The notes: generated from the letters alone by a model not told the origin. 64,000 nt of DNA from Halomonas halophila (GCF_030406665.1 NZ_CP129121.1:3286001-3350000); one strand, 5' to 3'. Shown: positions 1 to 16,863, counted from the stretch's first letter. Made by a program: numbers and translations.

Positions 1-2385
<2,385 letters not shown>

Positions 2386-2472
2386 GGGTCGGCTCCGTTG
2401 CGGAGTTGTCATGGGCGGGGGCGCGCACGCCCCCGCGGACCGTCATTACTGCGAAGCGCCGTAGCGGCCGCC

Positions 2473-6552
<4,080 letters not shown>

Positions 6553-6630
6553 CTGTATTCCCCAGCTTGTTCACCATGGGTGACCGATGCGTGTCGGCGC
6601 CACCCGACGGACGCGGCTCCGTCAGGCGCT

Positions 6631-6698
6631 GACGGCAAGCCCCCGGAGGGAGGCTCGCCGTCGGAATTCGGCTGGCGGAGGCCCGAAGGGCGAACCGC
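6631..6698 (-). promoter_or_regulatory. Two further hairpins in the rplL-rpoB spacer
   Basis: Stem 1 pairs 6631-6641 with 6652-6662 (GACGGC...GCCGTC with one mismatch). Stem 2 pairs GGCGG at 6674-6678 with CCGCC at 6695-6699 around an inner GCCC-GAA-GGGC hairpin. The equivalent E. coli spacer holds an RNase III processing site, so a processing role is plausible. Only the base pairing is seen here. Confidence 0.4.
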
Positions 6699-6711
6699 CT
6701 AGCGACAACAG

Positions 6712-6745
6712 AAAAAGGCCGGCAGCGGGTGTCCCGCCACCAGCC
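6712..6745 (-). terminator. Probable partial terminator (attenuator) between rplL and rpoB
   Basis: Read on the minus strand, a GC-rich hairpin of about 29 nt with a GCGGG/CCCGC core is followed directly by TTTTTCTG, the layout of an intrinsic terminator. It sits between rplL and rpoB, where E. coli has an attenuator that lowers rpoBC expression relative to L12. Partial read-through is inferred from that precedent. Confidence 0.6.
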
Positions 6746-6785
6746 GTGGAAGCTTACGCAGCGCGTGAAGCCGTGGGCACAAGGA

Positions 6786-7157
6786 TTACTTGAGCTCCAC
6801 GCTCGCGCCGGCTTCTTCCAGCTTGGTCTTGGCTTCTTCGGCATCTTCCTTGGACATGCCTTCCTTCAGGGTCGCCGGGACGCCGTCGACGGCACCCTTG
6901 GCTTCCTTCAGGCCCAGACCGGTGATCTCGCGGACGGCCTTGATGACGTTGACCTTCTTGTCGCCAGCGGCGGTCAGCACCAGGTCGAACTCGGTCTGCT
7001 CTTCGGCAGCAGCGGCTTCACCGCCACCCGGGCCGGCGACGACGGCAGCAGCGGCGGTCACGCCGAACTTCTCTTCCATCGCTTCGATCAGCTCGGCGAC
7101 TTCCATCACGGACATGTCGGCGACGGCGTTGATGATGTCTTCTTTGGTCAGTGCCAT
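6786..7157 (-). CDS. rplL: 50S ribosomal protein L7/L12
   Basis: Encodes the ribosomal stalk protein L7/L12 (123 residues), which recruits and stimulates translational GTPases. The sequence shows an N-terminal dimerisation helix (MALTKEDIINAV), an Ala/Gly-rich hinge near residues 36-52 and a globular C-terminal domain ending in GASVELK. I place the start at the ATG at 7157, which gives the family's normal N-terminus and an AGGAA-type ribosome site upstream. An in-frame GTG two codons earlier (7163) is the alternative. It follows rplJ and precedes the rpoB attenuator. Confidence 0.98.
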   Translation of the reverse strand: MALTKEDIINAVADMSVMEVAELIEAMEEKFGVTAAAAVVAGPGGGEAAAAEEQTEFDLVLTAAGDKKVNVIKAVREITGLGLKEAKGAVDGVPATLKEGMSKEDAEEAKTKLEEAGASVELK

Positions 7158-7246
7158 TTTCACGTTCCTAACTTTGCGGGAGTCTCGGCGGGCCGACGAC
7201 TCGGTGATTCAATATTCGATTCGCGAGAGGAGGTCGAGTTCGCCGT

Positions 7247-7750
7247 TCAGGCGGCCTCGCCTTCCTTCTGGTCACGCAGCGCGGCGAGGGTACGAACCAG
7301 CTTGCCGGCAGAAGCCTCCTTCATGACGGACATCAGCTTCGCGATGGCCTCGTCATAGGTCGGCAGGCTTGCCAGGCGGTCGAGATCGCTCGCCGGGATG
7401 AACTCGCCTTCGTATGCCAGCGCCTTGACTTCGAAGTCTTCCTCGGACTTGCCGAACTCCTTGAACAGACGGGCGGCAGCGCCCGGATGATCGGTGGAGA
7501 AGGCCAGCAGAGTCGGACCCACGAAAGACTCGTTCAGGCACTCCCACTGAGTGCCTTCGAGGGCGCGGCGTGCCAGGGTGTTGCGGACAACACGGATCTG
7601 CACGCCATTCTCGCGGGCCTGCTTGCGCAGTTCGGTCATCTTGCTGACCGGGACGCCACGAGAGTCGGCAACGACGACGGAGAGAGCATCCTTGGCCGCT
7701 TCACTGACCTCGGCAACAATGGCCTTCTTGCCTTCGAGTGCTAGTGGCAC
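7247..7750 (-). CDS. rplJ: 50S ribosomal protein L10
   Basis: L10 anchors L7/L12 dimers to the large subunit and represses its own operon by binding the mRNA leader. The reading frame is open well upstream to 7906, but the family N-terminus (PLALEGKKAIVAEVSEAAKDAL) begins at a GTG at 7750. That start gives 167 residues and has AAGGAG about nine bases upstream. The upstream frame has no L10 similarity, so the short form is preferred. VVADSRGVPVSKMTELRK and the C-terminal KEASAGKLVRTLAAL are typical of L10. Confidence 0.95.
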   Translation of the reverse strand: MPLALEGKKAIVAEVSEAAKDALSVVVADSRGVPVSKMTELRKQARENGVQIRVVRNTLARRALEGTQWECLNESFVGPTLLAFSTDHPGAAARLFKEFGKSEEDFEVKALAYEGEFIPASDLDRLASLPTYDEAIAKLMSVMKEASAGKLVRTLAALRDQKEGEAA

Positions 7751-8020
7751 GGTGATCACTCCTTCGTGCCGGAATCTCCGCAGAGGATTCCGGTGGTTAC
7801 CATCTCCCCCGGCGGGCCGTGAGGCCACTCGCCGGGGGTCCTGGGTGATGGTGCTCACCAGAGATCTGGCGGCCACACCATCTGCGCAGGCTGCCCCGAG
7901 GGACAATTAAGCCGCCTCGGCAGCGAGGCGGCACCTGCGGTCTTTGACGATGCCCCGCCGACTCGCATCGATGTCGTGCACGGGGACCGCAAAGTTCTTG
8001 CTCGATTGTCGAACGCGGCG
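7751..8020 (-). promoter_or_regulatory. rplJ leader between rplA and rplJ, with hairpin at 7912-7933
   Basis: This 270-nt spacer holds no gene. A perfect 9-bp hairpin (GCCGCCTCG/CGAGGCGGC, 7912-7920 with 7925-7933) is followed on the minus strand by TTAATTG, too weak a tract for a clear terminator. By analogy with E. coli the region should contain the mRNA site bound by the L10-L12 complex for feedback control. That role is inferred from position. Confidence 0.5.
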
Positions 8021-8713
8021 TTAGACGAACGCGGCGTGATCGACGGTCAGACCCGGGCCCATGGTGGTGGACAGGGAGACCTTCTTGAAATACACGCCCT
8101 TGGAAGTGCTCGGCTTGAGCTTCTTCAGGTCGGCGATCAGCGCTTCGAGGTTGCCGCGGATCGCGTCAGCGTCGAAGTCGACCTTGCCGAGAGTGGCGTG
8201 GATGATGCCGTTCTTGTCGGTACGGAAGCGCACCTGACCGGCCTTGGCGTTCTTGACGGCGGTAGCCACGTCCGGGGTCACGGTGCCGACCTTCGGGTTC
8301 GGCATCAGGCCACGCGGACCGAGGATCTGACCCAGCTGACCGACGACGCGCATGGCGTCCGGCGAGGCGATGACCACGTCGAAGTCGAGCTGGCCTTTCT
8401 TGACCTGCTCGGCCAGGTCGTCCATGCCGACGATATCGGCACCGGCTTCCTTGGCGGCTTCTTCGTTGGCACCCTGGGTGAAGACGGCAACGCGCACGTC
8501 CTTGCCGGTACCGTTCGGCATGACGGTGGCGCCACGCACGACCTGGTCGGATTTACGCGGATCGACGCCCAGGTTGACGGCGACGTCCACGGACTCCTTG
8601 AACTTGACGGTGGACAGCTCGGAGAGCAGGGCCACGGCCTCCTCGAGGGAGTACGCCTTGTTCGGGTCGACTTTCTCGCGAATCTGCTGAGCGCGCTTGC
8701 TGAGCTTAGCCAT
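8021..8713 (-). CDS. rplA: 50S ribosomal protein L1
   Basis: L1 (230 residues; about 234 in E. coli) forms the mobile L1 stalk near the E site and is a translational repressor of its own operon. The start MAKLSKRAQQIREKVD and the internal GLMPNPKVGTVTPDV are characteristic of bacterial L1. It is separated from rplK by only 2 nt, so the two are co-transcribed and probably translationally coupled. Confidence 0.98.
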   Translation of the reverse strand: MAKLSKRAQQIREKVDPNKAYSLEEAVALLSELSTVKFKESVDVAVNLGVDPRKSDQVVRGATVMPNGTGKDVRVAVFTQGANEEAAKEAGADIVGMDDLAEQVKKGQLDFDVVIASPDAMRVVGQLGQILGPRGLMPNPKVGTVTPDVATAVKNAKAGQVRFRTDKNGIIHATLGKVDFDADAIRGNLEALIADLKKLKPSTSKGVYFKKVSLSTTMGPGLTVDHAAFV

Positions 8714-8715
8714 GA

Positions 8716-9147
8716 TCAGAGGCCCTCCACGTTGAGGCCCATGCTGCGGGCACTACCGGCAATGGTACGCACCGCGGCGTCGAGATCGGCAGCGGTCAGA
8801 TCCGGCTCCTTGGCCTGGGCGATCTCTTCGAGCTGTGCGCGGGTCACGGTACCGACCTTGTTCTTGTTCGGCTCACCGGAGCCGGACTTGATACCAGCAG
8901 CCTTCTTCAGCAGGACGGCGGCGGGCGGCGTCTTGGTGACGAAGGTGAAGCTGCGGTCGGAGTACACGGTGATGACGACGGGAGTCGGCAGACCCGGCTC
9001 GAGGTTCTGGGTCTCGGCGTTGAACGCCTTGCAGAACTCCATGATGTTCACGCCGTGCTGACCCAGCGCGGGACCCACGGGGGGGCTCGGGTTGGCCTTA
9101 CCGGCTGCAACCTGCAGCTTGATGTAAGCCTGTACTTTCTTGGCCAT
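8716..9147 (-). CDS. rplK: 50S ribosomal protein L11
   Basis: L11 (143 residues) binds the GTPase-associated region of 23S rRNA and is needed for the RelA stringent response. The sequence shows the Pro-rich N-terminal KANPSPPVGPALGQHGVNIMEFCKAFN region (split here as PSPPVGPALGQ and GVNIMEFCKAF) and the C-terminal RNA-binding domain ending GSARSMGLNVEGL. It starts at the ATG at 9147 and leads the rplKA pair behind nusG. Confidence 0.98.
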   Translation of the reverse strand: MAKKVQAYIKLQVAAGKANPSPPVGPALGQHGVNIMEFCKAFNAETQNLEPGLPTPVVITVYSDRSFTFVTKTPPAAVLLKKAAGIKSGSGEPNKNKVGTVTRAQLEEIAQAKEPDLTAADLDAAVRTIAGSARSMGLNVEGL

Positions 9148-9242
9148 GATTTACTCCAGATGGGTGATAGCGCCTTGCGGCTCCCCGGTGAAGACGACCG
9201 CTCTCGGCGGCCGTCACGAAAACCTGCTTGGCGAGAGGGCGA

Positions 9243-9776
9243 TTATTCCTTCTCGACCTGGGAGAACTCCAGCTCGACCGGCGTAGCACGACCAAAGATC
9301 AGCACGCTGACCTGAAGACGACTCTTGTCGTAGTTGACTTCCTCGACAACGCCGTTGAAGTCGGCAAACGGACCGTCGATGACGCGCACGGACTGTCCCG
9401 GCTCGAACATCGTCTTGGGGCGCGGCTTCTCGGTGCCATCCTTGACCCGGCTGAGGATGGCATCGGCCTCCCGCTGGGTGATCGGCGCCGGCTTCTCCTT
9501 GGTGCCTCCGATGAACCCCATGACGCGCGGGGTCTCGTTGACCAGGTGCCAAGTCTCGTCATCCATTTCCATCTCGACCAGCACATAGCCGGGATAGAAC
9601 TTGCGCTCGCTCTTGCGGCGCTTGCCGTCACGCATCTCGACGACTTCTTCGGTCGGCACCAGGATCTCGCCGAAGCGATCCTCCATGCCGTACATCTTCA
9701 CGCGCTCGATGAGCGAGCGCATGACATGCTTCTCGAAGCCGGAGTAGGCGTGAACGACGTACCAACGCTTGGACAT
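9243..9776 (-). CDS. nusG: Transcription termination/antitermination factor NusG
   Basis: NusG (177 residues) binds RNA polymerase and links it to Rho or to the ribosome through S10; it also takes part in rRNA antitermination. The N-terminal NGN domain begins SKRWYVVHAYSGFEKHV, and the C-terminal KOW domain starts near PGQSVRVIDGPFADFNG. The frame stays open upstream to 9836, but the ATG at 9776 gives the normal N-terminus and lies 8 bp after secE. Confidence 0.98.
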   Translation of the reverse strand: MSKRWYVVHAYSGFEKHVMRSLIERVKMYGMEDRFGEILVPTEEVVEMRDGKRRKSERKFYPGYVLVEMEMDDETWHLVNETPRVMGFIGGTKEKPAPITQREADAILSRVKDGTEKPRPKTMFEPGQSVRVIDGPFADFNGVVEEVNYDKSRLQVSVLIFGRATPVELEFSQVEKE

Positions 9777-9784
9777 GAAGACTC

Positions 9785-10153
9785 CTAACCAATGACGCCG
9801 GACATGGCCCAGCCAAGCAGCGTGTCGATGAGCCACAGGGCCAGGCCCACGACCAGGACGGCCACCAGCACGATGGCGGTGGTTTGCACGGTCTCGGGAC
9901 GGCTCGGCCAGACGACGCGCTGAATTTCCTTCTTGGCACTGCGAGCCAGCTCGACCAGCTCACGCCCCTTGGTGGTGGTCAGCGCCACCAGCGCCGCCAC
10001 CACACTCAGGGCGACGACGCCAAGCACGCGATAAAGCAGCGCCTGGTCGGCAAAATAGGTATTGCCGACCACGGCAAGAACCAGCAGGGTAACGACAACC
10101 GCCCACTTGAGCCCGTCGTGGCGCGACTCCTGCACCTCGGCGTTATGTTTCAT
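9785..10153 (-). CDS. secE: Preprotein translocase subunit SecE
   Basis: SecE (122 residues from the ATG at 10153) clamps SecY in the inner-membrane translocon. Three hydrophobic segments are visible: about residues 16-36, 41-61 and 92-115. The conserved cytoplasmic motif (ELARSAKKEIQRVVWPSRPET) precedes the last segment. Three membrane segments match the E. coli type rather than the single-span form. The open frame extends to 10201, but that extension is not SecE-like. It forms a tRNA-Trp-secE-nusG unit. Confidence 0.96.
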   Translation of the reverse strand: MKHNAEVQESRHDGLKWAVVVTLLVLAVVGNTYFADQALLYRVLGVVALSVVAALVALTTTKGRELVELARSAKKEIQRVVWPSRPETVQTTAIVLVAVLVVGLALWLIDTLLGWAMSGVIG

Positions 10154-10226
10154 GAAAACGAGACTCCTCAAGGTGCGGCAATCGAAACATGAAAGATACA
10201 AGAAATCTCACCAGCCTGGGGAAGGC

Positions 10227-10302
<76 letters not shown>

Positions 10303-10352
10303 GTTGCTTCCGCGACCGCCCTTTGCGGGAGGCCTCAGCGACAGCGGGCGCC

Positions 10353-10381
10353 ATCATAGCGAATGCCGCCCGAACTGACAA
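10353..10381 (-). promoter_or_regulatory. Sigma-70 promoter for tRNA-Trp-secE-nusG
   Basis: On the minus strand TTGTCA (10381-10376) and TATGAT (10358-10353) are separated by 17 bp, a near-consensus sigma-70 promoter placed about 50 bp upstream of tRNA-Trp. Confidence 0.75.
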
Positions 10382-10419
10382 CCCCTGATCCGACCTACTC
10401 ACACCGGCCAGGGAAAGAG

Positions 10420-10445
10420 AAAAGGCGAGCTATCGCTCGCCTTTT
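10420..10445 (-). terminator. Terminator of the tRNA-Tyr-Gly-Thr transcript
   Basis: Perfect hairpin AAAAGGCGAGC/GCTCGCCTTTT with loop GATA, followed on the minus strand by CTCTTTCC. It lies 6 bp beyond the tRNA-Thr 3' end and separates this transcript from the tRNA-Trp-secE promoter. Confidence 0.85.
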
Positions 10446-10450
10446 CAATG

Positions 10451-10525
10451 TGGAGCTCATGGACGGATTTGAACCGTCGACCTCACCCTTACCAAGGGTG
10501 TGCTCTACCCCTGAGCTACATGAGC
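10451..10525 (-). tRNA. tRNA-Thr (GGT)
   Basis: A 75-nt cloverleaf starting GCTCATGTAGCTCAGGGG. The anticodon loop TTGGTAA gives GGT, and the 3' CCA is encoded. It is the last tRNA of the Tyr-Gly-Thr cluster, a conserved trio that in E. coli is followed by tufB; no tuf gene follows here. Confidence 0.97.
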
Positions 10526-10537
10526 AAAACCTTAGCT

Positions 10538-10611
<74 letters not shown>

Positions 10612-10660
10612 CTGCCCGCTCTTTTTGCCACCACCCGCCTCGACGAGTGCGGCCAAAACC

Positions 10661-10744
<84 letters not shown>

Positions 10745-10756
10745 AACTGGCGGAGC

Positions 10757-10784
10757 ATTTTACCGCTCCTGTTCTTGGTGTCAA
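10757..10784 (-). promoter_or_regulatory. Near-consensus promoter of the tRNA-Tyr-Gly-Thr cluster
   Basis: On the minus strand TTGACA (10784-10779) and TAAAAT (10762-10757) are separated by 16 bp. The predicted start is only a few bases from the mature tRNA-Tyr 5' end at 10744, implying a very short leader. Confidence 0.85.
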
Positions 10785-10863
10785 GTGATTGTTTTACCAA
10801 TCTTCTTGAAGCATGGCACGGCGGCCTCGGCTCGCCTGCTCCCCTAGAACGCGACGCATTGTG

Positions 10864-11703
10864 TCAAAGCAGCATGGAGAACGCAAGCCCCGCGCGTATC
10901 TTTTCCAGCGGCACCCGGCGCGGCACCGTTGGCGCGCCCGACATGCGACCCGCCCGCTCCGCCGCCGTGAGCGGGAAACAGGCCTCCAGCCCGCCATACA
11001 CCATGTCAGGCCAGACGGCATGGGGCACCTGAACCCCGCGCGAGACCACCCGGGCATCCCCCCCGGTCAACAGCAGCGGCAGCGACACCCCCTCACGGTC
11101 GCACACCTCGCTGTAGATCCGGTTCACCGCGCTCACCGCCGCCATGTAGATACCATGATTGACGGCCTCGACCGTTCGCGCCCCCGGCACCAGCAGCTCG
11201 TCGGCCTCGCTGTCCGGGTCGATCGCCACGTTGCGCGTGCCGAGCTTGAGGCTCTCCTTCATCAGGCGCAGCCCCGGCAGGATGTAGCCGCCCAGGTGCT
11301 GGCCGCCGGGCAGCACGAAGTCCACCGTGATGGCGCTACCGCAATCCACCGTGCAGCAGCCGCCCGCCAGCTGATAGCCGGCCAGCACACCCAGCCAGCG
11401 ATCCACGCCCAGCTTGCCGGGCTCCCGGTATCCATTGCTGACCCCCAGTGCCTCGGGTTCCGAGCGCGCCACATGCACGCTGCGCACCCGGCGCTGCAGC
11501 AGGGCCACGGTCTGGGCCAGCACCGCCTTGCGCGCCACGCTGGATATCCTCACCGCCTCGACCACATCGAGATCCGGGATATCGGCCCCGGGCCGCCACT
11601 CCTCGCGTGTCCACACGGCCCCGCGCGATCGGATCTCGCTGCTCTCGGCATCCTTCAGCCGCCATTTGGACAAGGTGTTGCCGATATCCAGATCCAGGAT
11701 CAT
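10864..11703 (-). CDS. coaX: Type III pantothenate kinase
   Basis: CoaX phosphorylates pantothenate, the first step of coenzyme A synthesis. The type III (ASKHA-fold) signature is clear: DIGNT at residues 6-10 (phosphate binding), GVDRW at 99-103 with the catalytic Asp101, and DCGSAIT at 120-126. Length is 279 residues, slightly above the usual 240-260. The ATG overlaps the birA stop by one base (TAATG), so translation is coupled. The birA-coaX pair is common in gammaproteobacteria, and the panBCD genes for the substrate lie about 29 kb away. Confidence 0.95.
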   Translation of the reverse strand: MILDLDIGNTLSKWRLKDAESSEIRSRGAVWTREEWRPGADIPDLDVVEAVRISSVARKAVLAQTVALLQRRVRSVHVARSEPEALGVSNGYREPGKLGVDRWLGVLAGYQLAGGCCTVDCGSAITVDFVLPGGQHLGGYILPGLRLMKESLKLGTRNVAIDPDSEADELLVPGARTVEAVNHGIYMAAVSAVNRIYSEVCDREGVSLPLLLTGGDARVVSRGVQVPHAVWPDMVYGGLEACFPLTAAERAGRMSGAPTVPRRVPLEKIRAGLAFSMLL

Positions 11704-12683
11704 TACCGCCCCCGCACGCTGATCTCGCCACCAGCGAGACGCTCGCGCCCGCCCTCCCCTTTCACCCAGAGGTTCCCGGCGGCATCGACGCCCTCGGCGA
11801 CCGCGGGCTCGCGCCGCTCGCCACGCAGGATATCCACCTCGCGCCCGGCGAAGGCATGCCGGGCATTCCAGGCCTCCTGCCAGCCCTCGAAGCCTCGATG
11901 CTCGAAATCGGCCAGCATCGGCATCAGCCCGTCGAGCAGCTCCACGGCCAACTGATTGCGTGACAGCCCCGGGGCCTGGTCATGGACCGCCCCCACCGGC
12001 TGCTCGATCCCCTCGCGAAAGGACAGCGGCAGATCGACGTTGATACCCATGCCCACCACCAGCTCGCAGGGCCCCGTCGCGTCCCCCGTCAGCTCGACCA
12101 GGATACCCGCCAGCTTGCCCAGCTCCCCCGAATCCATCTCCAGCAGCACGTCGTTGGGCCACTTGAGCCGCGGGCGCACGCCATGGCGCTCCAGCACCTG
12201 GGCCAGCACCACGCCGACAGCCAGGCTGAGACCCTCGAGGGCCGCCACGCCCGACTCCACTCGCCAGCCGATCGAGAACATCAGGGTACGCCCCCAGGGC
12301 GTCACCCAGGTGCGCCCTCGACGCCCTCGACCGGCACTCTGCTGCTCCACCAGGCAGATCTCGCCATGCCCGGCGCCCTGAGCGAAGCGCTCGCGCAGAA
12401 ACAGGTTGCTCGAAGGCAGCGTCTCCTCGACGAACAGGCGACTGACGTGCTGACGCACCTCTCGCGACAAACCGGCCACGATAGTGGCCCCGTCGAGCAA
12501 CTCCAGCGGTTCGGCCAGTCGATAACCCTGCCCTTTCACCGCCTCCATGGGAATCCCCAGCGCCTCGAGCTTGCGCAGCTGCTTCCAGACGGCGGCGCGA
12601 GACACGCCCAGCCGCTCGCCCAGCTGTTCGCCGGAATGGAATTCGCCATCGCTCAACAGGCGGATCAGGTCACCAATGGTCAT
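11703..12683 (-). CDS. birA: Bifunctional biotin-[acetyl-CoA-carboxylase] ligase / biotin operon repressor
   Basis: BirA makes biotinyl-AMP, transfers biotin to the AccB carrier and, in this long form, represses biotin genes. The start at 12683 gives 326 residues. An N-terminal helix-turn-helix lies at about residues 17-38 (SGEQLGERLGVSRAAVWKQL), the ligase signature GRGRRGRTW at 118-126, and KWPNDV further on. The N-terminal HTH marks it as the regulatory class. The frame is open to 12809, but the extension does not look like BirA. It is coupled to coaX downstream. Confidence 0.96.
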   Translation of the reverse strand: MTIGDLIRLLSDGEFHSGEQLGERLGVSRAAVWKQLRKLEALGIPMEAVKGQGYRLAEPLELLDGATIVAGLSREVRQHVSRLFVEETLPSSNLFLRERFAQGAGHGEICLVEQQSAGRGRRGRTWVTPWGRTLMFSIGWRVESGVAALEGLSLAVGVVLAQVLERHGVRPRLKWPNDVLLEMDSGELGKLAGILVELTGDATGPCELVVGMGINVDLPLSFREGIEQPVGAVHDQAPGLSRNQLAVELLDGLMPMLADFEHRGFEGWQEAWNARHAFAGREVDILRGERREPAVAEGVDAAGNLWVKGEGGRERLAGGEISVRGR

Positions 12684-12772
12684 GCACGCGCCCCTGCCGG
12701 GAAAAACGCTCATTCTAGCGGAACTGCCGCGGCGCCGGAAATTCCCGACCACATGGCGCTCACAACGAAAAA

Positions 12773-12792
12773 GGCCGGGCATTCGCCCGGCC
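12773..12792 (-). terminator. Terminator of the small lipoprotein gene
   Basis: Hairpin GGCCGGGC-loop-GCCCGGCC followed on the minus strand by TTTTTCGTTG, 40 bp beyond the stop of the lipoprotein gene at 12833. A typical intrinsic terminator. Confidence 0.85.
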
Positions 12793-12832
12793 TCTGCTGC
12801 TGCATGCATCGCGCCCGAAGCGCCACGCCGAC

Positions 12833-13072
12833 TTAGTAGCCCGAATCGGCCTCGTCGGCAGCTTCCTCGACGCTGTCACCCATCTCCTCGACGGACTCAC
12901 CCGCCTGATCCACGGCATCATCCATGCTCTCGCCGGCCTCTTCCATGGTCTCGTCGATATTCTCACCGGCCTGCTCTGCCGGGCCTTCCTCTTCGCAGGC
13001 CGCCAGGCCGAAGGCGGTCATGCCGATGAAGCTCGCCAGGGCGATCTTGCGCAGCATCGATTGGGTCATCAT
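12833..13072 (-). CDS. Small acidic lipoprotein with three 11-residue repeats
   Basis: A 79-residue protein not assigned to a named family. A signal sequence (residues 1-25) ends in the lipobox LAAC with Cys26 as the expected lipidation site, so the mature part is probably membrane-anchored on the periplasmic side. The mature part is very acidic and holds 11-residue repeats: AGENIDETMEE (35-45), AGESMDDAVDQ (46-56), AGESVEEMGDS (57-67) and a partial fourth unit. The periodicity suggests an amphipathic helix. The start is supported by GGAGGAGAG upstream, and the gene has its own terminator. It somewhat resembles entericidin-type lipoproteins but is longer. Function unknown. Confidence 0.8.
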   Translation of the reverse strand: MMTQSMLRKIALASFIGMTAFGLAACEEEGPAEQAGENIDETMEEAGESMDDAVDQAGESVEEMGDSVEEAADEADSGY

Positions 13073-13275
13073 GAAACTCTCCTCCTGAGACGTCTCGTGT
13101 TCCGATTGAGTGCCCCGTCAGCCTAGCTGCCACGAAGCCGCTCGACCAGCATGGAAATCGCCAGCGCTAGGCAGCGCTGTTGCCCTGTCGCGACATTTTT
13201 CCAGCTTGAGGAGCCTCCATCTCCCCGGCCACATCGAACCCGCCTGATTGCCAGCAACTCACCCCTCGATGCATG

Positions 13276-13308
13276 AACGCCCCGCCCTCTCGAAAAGGAC
13301 GGGGCGTT
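13276..13308. terminator. Hairpin with T-tract distal to the rRNA operon
   Basis: AACGCCCCG (13276-13284) pairs with CGGGGCGTT (13300-13308), followed on the plus strand by TTCTGG. No plus-strand gene lies upstream, so it may act as a last backstop for rRNA transcription or be bidirectional. Confidence 0.45.
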
Positions 13309-13362
13309 TTCTGGCCATTTTACGAGGGTTCATGCCAGCCCTCGAACCGAGGCCCGGACATG

Positions 13363-13393
13363 AAAAAACCCCGACTCGATGAGCCGGGGTTTT
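13363..13393 (-). terminator. Distal rRNA-operon terminator, copy 3
   Basis: AAAACCCCG-A-CTC pairs with GAG-C-CGGGGTTTT, with a run of T on the minus strand. The sequence is the same as the hairpin next to the real 5S gene. Confidence 0.8.
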
Positions 13394-13486
13394 CTCGATA
13401 TAAGTGCCTGACGATGTCCCGGTCGGCGTTCCGATACTCTCCATGGGAACTCCCCGATCATATACGCTACCTATCGGCCAGACATG

Positions 13487-13519
13487 AAAAAACCCCGAGC
13501 CTTTTGGGCTCGGGGTTTT
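13487..13519 (-). terminator. Distal rRNA-operon terminator, copy 2
   Basis: AAAACCCCGAGCC pairs with GGCTCGGGGTTTT. The base of the stem matches the other two copies, but the apex differs, with compensating changes that keep the pairing. Confidence 0.82.
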
Positions 13520-13612
13520 CTCGGTATAAGTGCCTGACGATGTCCCGGTCGGCGTTCCGATACTCTCCATGGGAACTCCCCGATCATATACGCTACCTAT
13601 CGGCCAGACATG

Positions 13613-13643
13613 AAAAAACCCCGACTCGATGAGCCGGGGTTTT
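13613..13643 (-). terminator. Primary rRNA-operon terminator after 5S
   Basis: AAAACCCCG-A-CTC / GAG-C-CGGGGTTTT hairpin followed by TTCATGTC on the minus strand, starting 12 bp beyond the 5S 3' end. Confidence 0.88.
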
Positions 13644-13655
13644 CTCGATATAAGT

Positions 13656-13771
13656 GCCTGACGATGACCTACTCTCGCATGGGAACTCCCACACTACCAT
13701 CGGCGCTGAGCGGTTTCACTGCTGAGTTCGGCATGGGATCAGGTGGTTCCCGCACGCTATGGTCGTCAGGC
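13656..13771 (-). rRNA. rrf: 5S ribosomal RNA
   Basis: A 116-nt gene starting GCCTGACGACCATAGCGTG and ending CATCGTCAGGC, with the terminal helix closed by GCCTGACGA/TCGTCAGGC. It is the last gene of the rRNA operon and is followed by repeated terminator units. Confidence 0.97.
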
Positions 13772-13860
13772 GAAAAAGGCAATGCGAATCATGCTGACGA
13801 GATCGTCTCTCGTGTATCCGCTGTCGTCTGTTGTCAGTCACAGACCACTTGGGTGTTATA

Positions 13861-16746
<2,886 letters not shown>

Positions 16747-16863
16747 ATATAACCCCAAGGGGTCTGATCCGCGATGACAACCACGACAATTGCCGGATAC
16801 GCTTGAGACGTATCTCATGCCCTCTCCCGGGTAGGAGAGGGACTTTGTCAGCATGATTCACAT

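Larger units (their letters stand above)
13357..13655 (-). repeat. Tandem units of about 125 bp made of a 5S 3' tail plus terminator
   Basis: Three units begin at about 13357, 13481 and 13607 (spacing 124 and 126 bp). Each has a terminator hairpin followed, reading the plus strand, by TCTCGATATAAGTGCCTGACGATG or a one-base variant. The last unit joins the real 5S gene. In the two distal units only the final part of 5S is recognisable (CATCGTCAGGC and GGGAGTTCCCATG on the minus strand), with a different segment between. The stretches 13404-13480 and 13528-13606 are essentially identical. Confidence 0.85.

Noticed and set aside
13273..13632. Short open frames across the region downstream of 5S
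   Set aside because: They are translations of the tandem terminator units and repeat the same peptide.
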